NCBI GenBank assembly: GCA_965153355.1
Contig: OZ231126.1
Location: 105,834,001-105,898,000, forward strand
From: Flaccisagitta enflata
Lineage: Eukaryota > Chaetognatha > Sagittoidea > Aphragmophora
Length of the DNA stretch: 64,000 nt
Reading direction: 5' to 3'
Shown here: one piece after another, positions 54,227 to 64,000 of the stretch
Numbering within the stretch: the stretch's first letter is position 1
How the letters are laid out: each line of letters starts with the position of its first letter
Translations under genes and position numbers: made by a program
Notes under the pieces: generated by a model
Databases searched by the model: none
The model's input: only the letters and a program-made list of their open reading frames with translations
What the model was told of the DNA's origin: nothing

Positions 54227-55609
54227 GTTGATGAATAACTTGAGAAGCCTTTGAAACGATTTTAATTTCTTTGGTTTTTAGTTCTGAAATTGAAAATAGA
54301 AAAGTTCTGATCAGATCTTAGCTTTTCACCATCTTCAAATGATTATGTCAACCAAAAGAGATTTTTATTTCGTTCAAAGTAATAAGTGAAGTTTCACAAA
54401 CATTAACATCGAAAATGAAATAATATGATTGGTCACATGCAAAGATGTCAGATAATCACAGATGTCAACTGACTATATTGATATCAATTGATCAATATTG
54501 AAGGATCTTTGGTGAACTTGTGCATTCATGAATATATTTTTAAAACAAAAAAAATTTTTTGAAATTATGATATGAACATTTTTATAATGTTATACAAAAC
54601 GCCAAATTTTCTATCACGCCTCTGATGGCGATGGTATGTGTCTAGAACAATCCCACTAGTGATGGGATTTCACAGGAGGGGTCGAAGTCTATTTTGCGCC
54701 GAGCCGTTCTCTCACAATCTCCAATTTTCTAAACCGGAAGTGAGCAGCGGAAGTTGAGCGCTTCCGGCCACGCCCACTTCCGCAGTCGAAAATTGGAGAT
54801 TCCTCCTCGACGCTTTCTTTTTCTCTCCCTCGGTTCTCGACTCGATGCCATCTTGGATCGCTCCGTCGAAGCGTCTCTCCTTTCCTCCTCCCTCCCGGAT
54901 CCGAATGCTCGTATTTGTCAAGGTCTCTGATTGGTGGAGAAGGCTGAGAGATTCGGCTAATCGAATTTACGTCTCTATGCGTTTCATAAAGAAAGAAACC
55001 TCATGAGATATCATATATATATCTTACTTAAGACTTATGCGCAAAAGAGTCATTGAAGCGCAGAGACGGAAATTCGTGATTTAGTTAAGCCGTGACTTAT
55101 GCGCAAAAGAAAGAAAAAAATAAATAGATCGTGACTGAATTTGTTGGAAGAGGAAAAAAAAACTACAAATTCAGATAAATCGGGATCATTGCATACGTAT
55201 GTAAATGCTACATTCGGAAACAATATTAGTTTCATTTTTACTTAGAAAATTTTGTTACCATTATCAAGTTTTTAATATGATATAATTTTCATCTCGAAAT
55301 TCACTAATTGATAATTTAAAGTAAATGAAAATACAAATTTACTTTACAATAAAAGTTTAAGATATTAATATTCTAGTCCAGTGACATCGCTTACTATCAA
55401 ATCCGAAAATCATATTGTTGTAATTGTTATTCCACAACAATATTATCACCTATTTTCAAATCTTAAAGTCTAATCGTCATTAACTAGAATAAATATTATT
55501 TAAAAAAAAATTTCCAAATTTGAAAATCATATTGTTGTTAATGTCTTATTCAACAACAATATTATCACCTATTTTCAAAGTTTGAAAATTACTCTGTCAT
55601 CATCTTTTT
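54227..55609. other. AT-rich spacer with a GC-rich block
   Basis: No credible gene. A GC-rich, pyrimidine-rich block at 54640-54960 contains the inverted pair AATCTCCAATTTTC and GAAAATTGGAGATT (54717 and 54787). At the expected side of gag it could be the remains of a long terminal repeat, but no partner copy was found. Two copies of an ATTGTTGT...CAACAACAATATTATCACC phrase lie at 55410-55580. Confidence 0.4.
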
Positions 55610-55821
55610 AGTCGCGTGCTACGCGACTCTACAACCCGCTTTGTCGGTCCGTCCGTCGGTCCGTCCGTCGGTCCGTCGGTCCGTCGGTCCGTCACACTTT
55701 ACTTTTTTGGGGTTTTTGCGGTCTTTGGCCTCACTGCTCCTGCCCAAATGATGAAGCAACCTCAAATATGGCCCCTGCCCACCCGCACGCGACTTAGGTA
55801 GCCGTGTATCCGGCCTTGTTT
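55610..55821 (+). mobile_element. Full copy of the CGGTCCGT dispersed repeat
   Basis: It begins AGTCGCGTGCTACGCGACTC, has tandem CGGTCCGTC, then a T-rich middle. The inverted end GCACGCGACT follows at 55785-55794 and the constant tail GCCGTGTATCCGGCCTTGTT closes it. It has 10 bp inverted repeats and no coding capacity. Confidence 0.8.
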
Positions 55822-56117
55822 TTGCTTTGATTCAAGTTGTAGAATTCTTGATGTTGGATGACGAAGTTGGAATAATAATTCATAACTCAAATAACATTTC
55901 TTTCATAATGCACAAGTTAATGACACAAATAATCAAAATTGCAAGGCTGATCACATTTAGCTCAATTGTTGATAAATGTCAAAGAATATAACAAAACAGT
56001 TTTTTTTACACTAAATAACATTTCTAGTTGAAAATCTGATTCATCATAATTAACTTCATAGAGTCCATATCACATCCACTTTAGGAAAGTTAAAGAATGA
56101 AGATGCTTCTTGAAATT

Positions 56118-57290
56118 TCACTCATCGGAGGAATCATCTGATTCCGAGCAATAAAGTTCGCATTTTTCTTCCTCCGTGGAATCCGCTCTCTCCTTTCTTT
56201 TGATCTTCTTGAGGATAAATTTGGTCCTCTGTTCTGCCCACTTCCTGTTCATCTTAACCCTCTCAAGAACCTTTTCCTCAAATTCTTTGATTGGATCAAG
56301 CTTTGACAATTCCATGACCTTGCATAAAGCTTTCTTTTCAAAGCTTCTCCTGTACTCATCTAGCCCCTTTACCCCCAATCTTGCAGCCGCGCCGTGATAC
56401 GTCTCTGATGGACGACGAAATCCGCCGACGTGCAAAGCCATCTCTCCAACTCGATCGGCGAGGTCACGAAGCAAAGGAACTTGGACAACCGGATTCGGAT
56501 GGTCGATGCCTAAAGCTTGCATCCGTCTGTTGAACGAAGGGGTCGCCGACGCCGGCGGCCAATCTGCGCTCAAACTAGCCTCGACAACATCTTCCCCTCT
56601 TTGCAAAAATCTCCTTGCGGCCAAACCATTGGAAATGAAAATTCGGGTCAGAGTACTCGAAGAAGTCGAAATAAGACTTGGAATGGAATCATCTTCTTCT
56701 GAATCCCCACCATGGACTTCCACGGACATTTGTTCTTCGACGTCGTCCTCGACTGCTTCGGATTCGGGCAACGCTTTGTCAACATCACCAGCTGGAGGCG
56801 TTGACGTATTCTCCAACCCCTCGTCATCAACATCGGATGCGGCAGAATCCTGATCCAAATCGCCGTCAACCATTTCAAAAGAAGCTTCCATGGGGGCGAC
56901 GTCCACATCCTCGTCAACAGCATCACTTCCGCCTTCATCGTCGGCCAGAATTGGATTCGACGATGCATCACGCGTCCTCTTCTTCATGGCATCAATCGTT
57001 TTGGAAGCCGTTTCGCGACGTTGGGACTCTTCCTCCTCTTTTCTGAGGCAAACTTTCTCCTCCTCTTTCTTCAAAGCGTTCATCTTTCGACGAAAGCCTG
57101 GAGAATCGGTCCAATTGCGCCAACGCTGAATCTCCCTCTCAAATCGGCGCATGTTGGCGGGGATGATGGTATAATCCGAAATACCCGCTGATTCATCGGT
57201 GAATTGCCGACAAACGTCATCCACAACCACGCCCCATTTCGGACGAGATCCATCGCCAATTTCCATTGTTGTCGAATGGACGCTGATCAT
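56118..57290 (-). CDS. Acidic protein of 390 aa, overlaps the RGG-box gene
   Basis: The ATG at 57290 starts inside the last 74 bases of the upstream frame, in a different frame. The protein has a short N-terminal folded region (WGVVVDDVCRQF), a Lys/Glu coiled coil and a long Asp/Glu/Ser disordered stretch. A helical C-terminal half follows with basic clusters (KKIKRKER) and an acidic end. No family is recognised. The overlap suggests that the two frames once formed, or still form, a single product or a two-gene unit of a mobile element. Confidence 0.5.
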   Translation of the reverse strand: MISVHSTTMEIGDGSRPKWGVVVDDVCRQFTDESAGISDYTIIPANMRRFEREIQRWRNWTDSPGFRRKMNALKKEEEKVCLRKEEEESQRRETASKTIDAMKKRTRDASSNPILADDEGGSDAVDEDVDVAPMEASFEMVDGDLDQDSAASDVDDEGLENTSTPPAGDVDKALPESEAVEDDVEEQMSVEVHGGDSEEDDSIPSLISTSSSTLTRIFISNGLAARRFLQRGEDVVEASLSADWPPASATPSFNRRMQALGIDHPNPVVQVPLLRDLADRVGEMALHVGGFRRPSETYHGAAARLGVKGLDEYRRSFEKKALCKVMELSKLDPIKEFEEKVLERVKMNRKWAEQRTKFILKKIKRKERADSTEEEKCELYCSESDDSSDE

Positions 57291-59148
57291 CGACGTCTAT
57301 CCCGAGGACATCGACAAGACGACGGGCACATGACGCACCTGCGCTGACGTCATCAAAGAATTGGCGCCTGGCAAGAAGCAACTCCTCGTTCGAAAATACT
57401 TTTGGGATTTCAACGCCGGACAAAATGTCGCTGGTCGCGACCACCCTGTCGGAGCGAATCATTGAAGATGATGATGATTCTTCCTCAACCACATACACTC
57501 CTGCGTTGGAGTGGAAACTTCTGTTTCTTCTTGCATGATCAAAGTTAATTTTCTTTCTCAAGCCGTCGGCTTCGCCTCGACGGTGGAAGTCGTTCCGGCG
57601 TATTGGACTTCTACTTTTTGGCTTCACCACCGGGCGGTGATCCACCCTTCCTCGTCTTGAAGCGCCGCGGCCACCATGATTGAAGTTTGGATTGTTGGGA
57701 AGCGTCGAAAAGCCACCGCCACGACTTTGACCGCCGCGGCCACGGCTTCCACCGCGGCTTCCGCCACGGCCTCTCCCTCGGTTTTGATGAACGTTGTCGG
57801 AAGCGCCTGTCGTCTGATCATGCGTAACTCGGCGAGAATTTTGCCGAGTGTTGGGACCGTCACAACGCCGCCGATCATCCCTTTGTGTCGGGACGACCAC
57901 CGCCTGCGGCTTCGGGAGAATCTTCTCCGCGTCAGTCTCGATCGCCACCATTGAAGACATTACAGCGCAAGCCGCGGGTGGAGCCAAAATCTTGATAACC
58001 CTGTCAAAAACTGAAGTGAAAAGGTCGTTTTTGGTTTCAGAAATGACCAGTTTTGAATCAGCGTCAGCCAACACCGACGGTTTTAATGACGACTGTTTTC
58101 GCTCAAAAGAAACAACTAATGACGGGAGTTCCGACAAACCCAATAACGCGTCGTTGATCATTTTCTCGGTCCTCTTGGAATCGGTTCTGCAATCTGTGTG
58201 CGAAATCTCCATGCAAAGAAGAATCTCTCTCCATCCTGGCTGAAATTCATCCTCAAACCAAAAACGCAACTCAGACAGCCTGTCTTGATAAGCCTTTCTG
58301 GCCGAAGTCTCAGATTCCAACCAAAATGCAAGGACTCTCAAACATTCTTTCAACACTCTAACCTCATTTGAGAGGTCATCGACCCCCATCAAAACATCAT
58401 CTAAGCCCTTAAATTCCTTGATCAAATGCGAAGAAACCGGAATCTGATCCAAAGAAGCTACCCTTCCTCCAGACCTAATGATGTCATCAATAGGACTGAA
58501 GGTGGTTATCTCTTCCTCCTTGATCAACCGCCTCACCAAAGCCTCCGCTCTACTCGCTGAAGAAGACTTATAAAATGAGAAAGACGCGCCCAATTTTCGC
58601 ACCATGGAAATGGCATCATCATCGCAGACAAGCGGACGTGGCAAGTCGATGGCCGACGATGTTTTTCTGCGTCTTTGCTCATCTGTCAACTCTACCTCCA
58701 AAGTCGCGGCGAGCCTGGCGATGACAGTGTTTGATTTCTGAACCTCGCAGATGATCTTCGAGCCCTTTGCTAAGATTCTCTCATTGGACCCAATCAGCTC
58801 ACCAACAATAGGCTTCGTCGCCGTGATGATTTGATCACCCTCTTCCAACGAAAGATTTTGACCCACAAAGTCGTAGATGCTTTCCTGGATCTGCAAGATT
58901 TTTGTGAGGACAACCTGAGAATATTCCTGGCAGCTGACCAACATCAACAATGCTAATTGCTGGCTCCCAAGGCCCTTCTTAATTTCCTCCACCGGATTGA
59001 ATCTACTAACCGTGCCGAGGGCGGAAATGCTGATGATGTTGGCAGCTGAGTTTCCTACAATTCTAAGAAACATAGGAATCTGGGTTAGAAAGCTTAGGAT
59101 TCTAAGTTTCCTAACCATTTTTACAATGGGAAATTGAGTTTTTCTCAT
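57217..59148 (-). CDS. RGG-box protein, unknown family
   Basis: Reading from about 59050, where an inverted-repeat insertion ends, to the stop at 57217, the frame encodes about 610 residues. The N-terminal 400 are helical with many Leu/Glu/Lys. An Arg/Gly-rich segment (RGRGRGGSRGGSRGRGGQ) typical of RNA-binding follows, then an Arg/Ser-rich part and a small folded end. The start near 59148 lies inside the insertion, so the real N-terminus is elsewhere, probably in the frame at 59768-60091. A helical domain followed by an RGG stretch and a second overlapping frame would suit the Gag of a retroelement, but no RT is nearby, so this is only a guess. Confidence 0.5.
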   Translation of the reverse strand: MRKTQFPIVKMVRKLRILSFLTQIPMFLRIVGNSAANIISISALGTVSRFNPVEEIKKGLGSQQLALLMLVSCQEYSQVVLTKILQIQESIYDFVGQNLSLEEGDQIITATKPIVGELIGSNERILAKGSKIICEVQKSNTVIARLAATLEVELTDEQRRRKTSSAIDLPRPLVCDDDAISMVRKLGASFSFYKSSSASRAEALVRRLIKEEEITTFSPIDDIIRSGGRVASLDQIPVSSHLIKEFKGLDDVLMGVDDLSNEVRVLKECLRVLAFWLESETSARKAYQDRLSELRFWFEDEFQPGWREILLCMEISHTDCRTDSKRTEKMINDALLGLSELPSLVVSFERKQSSLKPSVLADADSKLVISETKNDLFTSVFDRVIKILAPPAACAVMSSMVAIETDAEKILPKPQAVVVPTQRDDRRRCDGPNTRQNSRRVTHDQTTGASDNVHQNRGRGRGGSRGGSRGRGGQSRGGGFSTLPNNPNFNHGGRGASRRGRVDHRPVVKPKSRSPIRRNDFHRRGEADGLRKKINFDHARRNRSFHSNAGVYVVEEESSSSSMIRSDRVVATSDILSGVEIPKVFSNEELLLARRQFFDDVSAGASCARRLVDVLGIDVDDQRPFDNNGNWRWISSEMGRGCG

Positions 59149-59786
59149 TTTAATCCAGAAAGCGCCCCTTCAATTTTTCCAATTTTTTGGGTGGTTACTA
59201 ACAACGGGAAGACATCCTGATGCCATAGAATAATAGCGTCGCCACTCTACTCTAAGTTGGTGGAAAAAGTGAAAGAAAAATCTTAACCTAGGTTTCTTAC
59301 GTTTCTAGGTTTTCTAAGAAGATTTTGCATAGGTTTCTTAGAATTCTAGGTTTTCCAAGATTAACAATGTCAGCGAAAATGAAAATCATTTCTAACGAAA
59401 AAGTGAATCAACCAATGAAAGGAGCAACAGATGTACAAGGGAGAAAAAATTTCTATTCTTGCTGATATTGTAAATCCTTGGAAATCTAGAATTCTAAGAA
59501 ACATAAGCAACATTTTCCTAGAAAACCTAGAAACCTAAGAAACGTAGGTAGGATTTTTTCATTCACATTTTTTATCTATTTATAGCGGAGTGGCGATGCT
59601 ATTCTTTTATGGTATCTGGATGTTGTGCCATCATGGACAATCACCCAAGAAAGGAGAAAAATCAAAGCAGCGCTTTTTGGGTTGTAATGAAAAGACTCAC
59701 TTTCCCTTTGTAAAATCAGCTAAGAAACCTAGAAACGTAAGCTTTCTAACCCAGAATCCTAGGTTTCTTAGAATCGTAGGATACCC
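59050..59786. mobile_element. Inverted-repeat (MITE-like) insertion
   Basis: The left end TTTCCTACAATTCTAAGAAA and the right end TTTCTTAGAATCGTAGGATA are inverted, and the similarity runs on for over 100 bp. Internal TTTCTTAG/CTAAGAAAC words recur. CAGCTG stands on both sides and may be the target duplication. Confidence 0.8.
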
Positions 59787-60091
59787 AGCTGGTTGGATTC
59801 AGCATCAGCCTCCGCGAGACGAGCTAGGTGAGTTTGCAATTTTTCTTGGTCCTCTTTGATGAGATTTACTTGAAACAAGCATTCCTTAATCTCAGAAGCC
59901 AACTCAACTGCACCCTTTTTCCCGTCCATCAGACGTTCCTTCCTCTTGACAAAGTCAAACCCATATCTGTTCTCCCCTTCGTCCTTCACCAGGTTGACGA
60001 TACGGCCCTTGAACTCAATCAAACGACCAATCGATTCACCACAAGTCACACAAACATCCACGCCGGCCTCCAAACCTTGGGACACATTCAC
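59787..60091 (-). CDS. N-terminal piece of the interrupted RGG-box gene
   Basis: The ATG at 60091 opens about 100 residues. A CVTCGES motif comes first, followed by a helical Lys/Glu/Leu region, and the frame runs into the insertion at 59786. Style and strand match the helical region of the 57217-59148 frame, but the two do not join in frame by simple removal of the insertion, so small changes or an intron must be assumed. Confidence 0.4.
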
Positions 60092-60589
60092 GATGGAAGA
60101 GATGCCCGCAGGCGATTACACACCAACTGGAGTTGAGGTATGAGGCCCCTTTACACACATCACATGATGCTCTAGCTTGCGCTTTGTAGATTTCCATATC
60201 GAATGATAGATTGCGGTATCAAAATGATATTTAGATAATAGCAAAGTCACAATGGATTGAAGCGAAATTGAGTTTAAAAGAATCGAGTCAATTTAAACTG
60301 GATGTTTTTACTGAGAATTTTACCAAACCTAAATTCAAAAGCATTTAAGAATATGGCATCACAACTCAGGCAGTGAATCATATACGAGAGGTCAATAATA
60401 TCGAGAAGCAATCAAATGAGAATAGATGGGTTAGAAAAAAATTTTGCCTCGGAGGGAAAGGAAGAAAAAAAATTATATAAAAAAAAAAAGCGCGATAAAA
60501 TAAAATCATGATTGTCAACGCGATGAAAATGCATGAGCTTAAATAAACTTTGTTTGTTTCTAATCCCAAGAGGAACGTTTAACGATGAT

Positions 60590-60780
60590 TAAAATCCGAT
60601 TAACGCGGAGGCGATGATTAAATTCAAATCGAAGGGAAGATGATGATTAAATCCAATTCGATGGGGAGATGATGACTAAATCCAATTTGATGGGAGGGTG
60701 ATGACTAAATCCAACTTTGATAGGAGGGCGATGATTAAATCCAACTTTGATGAATAAAATCAATTTTAGGCGATGTTGAC
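60590..60780. repeat. Degenerate 31-33 bp tandem repeat
   Basis: Five copies of a unit containing GATGATTAAATCCAA and GATGGGA. No gene is seen in 60144-62180. The segment 61770-62150 holds inverted phrases (TCAAGGACGGA with TCCGTCCTTGA, and TAGAATGCAATGAAAG with CTTTCATTCTA) and an AATAAA, and may be a fragment of a terminal repeat. Confidence 0.7.
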
Positions 60781-62280
60781 GAATAAAATTCGCATTTAAG
60801 AACAAAAGTGATTACTAAAATGTTGAAAGAAGATCCATTTTTATTACACAGCATCTTGTTATGAAAATAGAAAAGGGTGAATTTTCATAAAATCACTCTG
60901 AGAAAAATTAAAGTCATTCTTACTCCTTTATCTCATTACCCATCTCGCATCAAATATCATCCCACTTGATCCGTCTAATAGCATCACCCAGCGTAGGCTT
61001 CATTTCATGCATTTCTCAAACGCATTTTATGTTCTCAAGCCAACACTTGCCGTCAGACGGATCTTTATAGTAGGGTGACATTGGATGTTCACCCTTAGCA
61101 AACAAACTAAATTACTTGTTTGTTTGGCCAAGAGTGATCCTGCCCAATTCATACACTACGCTATGCGCGGACTGGCGCCAATTAAAATTCTCAAGTATTG
61201 TGAATTTTTCGTACTTAGACAAAATTGCGGGCATACTGAAAATAAATTGCGAGATGGTAAAAGGAGAAAAAAAAATCGATAAAATGAGAAGGATGAGAAT
61301 CGCAGCGGAAAACTGAAGAAAATGAAACTTCTGAGATTTATTTCCTATTCCCTTTGTTTCTCTCTAAACACTCCTTAATTGCTTTGTTTCTCGAGCAATT
61401 AGACCATTGAATCTAAACTTCTGTTCTCTGTTTTGATTTTATCCCCCCTCCACCAGACTTCTCGTCGCCGAAAATTGGATGAAAATCGTCGATTCCAAAG
61501 GTCAACTCTAATTCGGCCCAATCGCTTCCGCAACCGTGATGGACCAATTTACCTACCTCCAACAACGGACGAGAAGAAAATAGGGGAAATAAATCGCTAC
61601 CAAGACAGAAAGTGAAGTGTAGAAAATCGCCAAAAACATTAGAAATAAAAACGCGCCGATGAACATTGTAATTTCAGGTTCATTTTATGTTATACATTTG
61701 TACTTTGTTGCGATGAATCAAATTGCGATGTGATCAAAAGAACATATTTTCGTTGTACGCACAGTTAGTTAGACGGTAACGCGAGTGGTCGGAGTAAGTA
61801 GCTTAGAATACAAACCCGCTGCCACCAAGTCAAGGACGGAACGAGAGGGCATATAAGAATAGCCTTGCTCAATCCGTCCTTGATATGGTAAATTAGGTAT
61901 GAATCTAACCTCGAGAATAAAGCCTAAGGCTTAGAGAGAGAATGTCACAGATTTATGATAATCAAGTCTAAGAACCATCTGCCAGAGCCGTGCTTTTATA
62001 GAGGGGGATTGCTGCAATAGAATGCAATGAAAGAGGTCAAAGAATCTTATAACAACAAAGTCCATTATAATGCTTTCCTTTCATTCTATTGGCTGCTAAA
62101 ATGGTGATTCATACGGCGCTCCTTCTGGTGGTGCTCCTTAATTCCGTGATCGCGAGTTGCAAGAGATTGCAACCCCTTTTCACGACTGTGTCGGTCGGTA
62201 GGTTGGTAGGTCAGTCGGTTGGTAGGTCGGTAGGTTGGTCCGTCACGTTTTTGAAATTATGACTTTATATGGTTTTTAAG

Positions 62281-62490
62281 GTAATCTAAGGTACTCTAGG
62301 GTATTTTAGGGTACTTTAGGGTACTTCAAGGTACTTTAGGGTACTTAAGTTATTCTAGGTACTTTAGGGTACTTTCAGATATTTTTTGGTACTAATGGGT
62401 ATTTTTGAGTATATTTGAGTATTTTTGGATATTTTTAGGTACTTTTGGGTATTTTTGGGTATTTTTGGAAAATTTTTGGGTGTTTTTGGA
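62281..62490. repeat. Tandem GGGTACTTTA / GGGTATTTTT repeats
   Basis: About 20 copies of an 11-12 base unit that changes gradually from TAGGGTACTTTA to TTGGGTATTTT. Confidence 0.85.
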
Positions 62491-62507
62491 TATTTTGAGT
62501 ATTTTGT

Positions 62508-62618
62508 CAATTTTTTATTGGACACTCGTTATGAAGTTTTTTTTGGACACTCGTTATGAAGTTTTTATTGGACACTTGTTATGAAGTTTTTATTGGACAC
62601 TCGTTGTTAAGTTTTGTT
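62508..62618. repeat. 27-base tandem repeat
   Basis: Four copies of TATTGGACACTCGTTATGAA followed by GTTTTT. Confidence 0.9.
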
Positions 62619-62665
62619 TGTCATATCCAGACGCACGCGACTGTTGCCCTCTTGGGCTTGTTTTT

Positions 62666-63490
62666 GAAAGGTTCTGTTTTTTTTCTCAGAATATGCAGTA
62701 AATAGGTAATCTATTAGTTAACATGTCTCATCAAAAATAAATCCTAGTGTGTGATAGTAGATACTCTTTTTATAGCCTGCCATCTTTAGTCTATCATTAG
62801 CAACACATGCTGCCTCGTGAATGTTCAGTAGTCGTTCACTCGTCGTTCATTGGCTGACGTCATCATGTTTGTATTCATCCGCGCACACTTTATCGTTATT
62901 GCCATATTTGGACATAGCGTCACCCGTTTTGAACCGCTTCACTGTCGCTCTAGAAGTATTTGTCCGCGTGGGTGAGGGTTGAGTTTGGGAACTTCTTTTT
63001 GTATTTGCTCTTAAATACCGGAGCGCGCGGTCGTTTGTCAGTAGCAGTTCGTGGTGCAAGGTTGGAACCGTCCGACTAATAGTAATTGAAGTTGATATTG
63101 AATTGTGTGCATTAAATTGTTGCATTTCTTTACGCAAAAGCCTAATGGTTTCACCCCCTTTTTGCCCCTCTCCATAGTTTGACGTGTCGATGCGATTAAA
63201 TAAACCTTTGTGTATCCAACCACGTGCTTTTCAATAGACGGAAAGGATAAGCTACTCAATTCTCATGCTAGAAATATCCAATACCTAGAGTTTTTGTGGA
63301 AATACAAAGCAATTTCAAGCAGATAAAGACAACTCCATTTTAAAGAAATGGAGAAAAATTTTCTTAATTAATTATGGGTTTTCTTTCAATATTTTGTTTT
63401 CACCTCACCTTTTCTATACTATGATCTGAGCTTTGACATACAAAAACCGTCATATGTTACCAATATTCACTGAAAATTTCGTGACTTTTT
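62666..63490. other. Spacer, no supported gene
   Basis: Two overlapping - strand open frames (62847-63137 and 63038-63259) have ordinary composition but no recognisable domain and share bases; they may be decayed transposon sequence. Confidence 0.3.
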
Positions 63491-63698
63491 AGTCGCGTGC
63501 TACGCAACTCTACACCCCGCTATGTCGGTCCGACGGTCGGTTGGTTGGTCGGTTGGTCGGTCGGTCCCCTTTTTACTTTTTCGGCGTTTTTTAGCTTTTT
63601 GAGCCTATGGCTCTTGCCCAGATGCCCTAGTGAACTTCTCCAGCACTGCTCCTGCCCACCCGCACGCGACTAGGGTAGCCGTGTATCCGGCCTTGTTT
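63491..63698 (+). mobile_element. Full copy of the CGGTCCGT dispersed repeat
   Basis: AGTCGCGTGCTACGCAACTC at the start, CGGTTGGTTGGTCGG tracts, GCACGCGACT at 63662-63671 and the tail GTGTATCCGGCCTTGTT. The layout is identical to 55610-55821. No gene is seen from here to the end of the window. Confidence 0.8.
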
Positions 63699-64000
63699 CC
63701 AAGCGGTTTAGAAGTTATAAAGGTTTTGCATTTTACAGTCTGATCCAAAGAGGGTGTACACTGTTCTCTCCTCAAAATCAAAAGCGGCTCAGGCGCATAA
63801 TGCTGCTGCAACCAGACAGTGGCACACCCAACATGATTTCAAGCTATTCCATTGTTGGCCAGGAAACAGTTTGGCCCACAATCTCATCCAGCTACGTGGT
63901 CTCAAATGAAGTAGCTTAAAAGCAGAGCACAACCAATGTCTGCTGCAGGACTGAAAAGGATCTCCGTCAAAGTCTAGAGGATGATCACGCTATTTCTCTA

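Larger units (their letters stand above)
62195..62665 (+). mobile_element. Expanded copy of the CGGTCCGT dispersed repeat
   Basis: The head has GTCGGTCGGTAGGTTGGTAG and GGTCCGTCACG. The end has GACGCACGCGACTGTTGCCC and GGGCTTGTTTTT. The middle has been expanded by two tandem arrays. Confidence 0.6.

Noticed and set aside
41500-56000. Paired long terminal repeats of the Gypsy-like element
   Set aside because: No long direct repeat could be recognised by eye on the two sides of gag-pol; a self-alignment of 40-57 kb would decide.
63605-63811. 68-residue - strand frame
   Set aside because: It lies within the dispersed CGGTCCGT repeat and its flank and has no match to any gene in the window.
1-64000. 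tRNA, rRNA and CRISPR arrays
   Set aside because: No cloverleaf with A and B boxes, rRNA core or regular spacer-repeat array was seen; tandem repeats here lack unique spacers.

Overview
The window is eukaryotic and almost certainly from an invertebrate animal. Genes are split by many GT-AG introns whose acceptors follow very long T tracts, the DNA is AT-rich and full of microsatellites and minisatellites, and most of the length is mobile DNA. The phylum cannot be fixed from the sequence. No rRNA, tRNA or CRISPR array is visible.

Left part (1 to 15 kb): after a possible terminal coding exon and satellite-like repeats come three intron-rich genes on the + strand and a small one on the - strand. 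The central gene (about 7.3 to 13.1 kb) is a protein-primed family B DNA polymerase of the Polinton/Maverick/adintovirus kind, cut into about 14 exons; several catalytic motifs only form across splice junctions. Upstream is a zinc-finger gene with a huge Asp/Asn tract (3.6 to 6.5 kb). Downstream is an unrecognised multi-exon gene (13.2 to 15.0 kb). No capsid, packaging ATPase or integrase gene of such an element is visible.

Middle (15.3 to 40.7 kb): a host-like gene for a signal peptide, Pro/Ser-rich, single-pass membrane protein (five exons, 584 aa) carries in its first intron a 22.7 kb DNA transposon, 15572-38302. The transposon has 65 bp terminal inverted repeats starting CACTG (64/65 identical), a subterminal cluster of TATAAC motifs, and a CACTA/EnSpm (CMC)-like transposase. 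It also carries five further genes in the same orientation: a 676 aa Ser/Thr/Pro-rich protein; a 21-exon, 1405 aa protein whose start codon overlaps the transposase stop (TAATG); a 124 aa basic protein; and a tandem pair of RING plus B-box genes with TRIM37-like cysteine spacing. A broken, inverted copy of part of the transposase lies just upstream of the intact one and could form a hairpin RNA. This large transposon with its cargo is the main candidate for an undescribed system.

Right part (41 to 64 kb): a decayed Ty3/Gypsy-like retrotransposon on the - strand (gag, protease, RT, RNase H, integrase; about 42.9 to 52.9 kb). It has in-frame stops, one of them a TGA CTA exactly at the gag/pol boundary, mutated catalytic residues, and inverted-repeat insertions in its integrase and RT and just upstream of gag. 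Then follow unrecognised - strand genes encoding an RGG-box protein and an acidic protein (56 to 60 kb), and repeat-rich DNA. A short dispersed repeat with CGGTCCGT tracts and 10 bp inverted ends AGTCGCGTGC occurs in roughly nine full or partial copies across the window.
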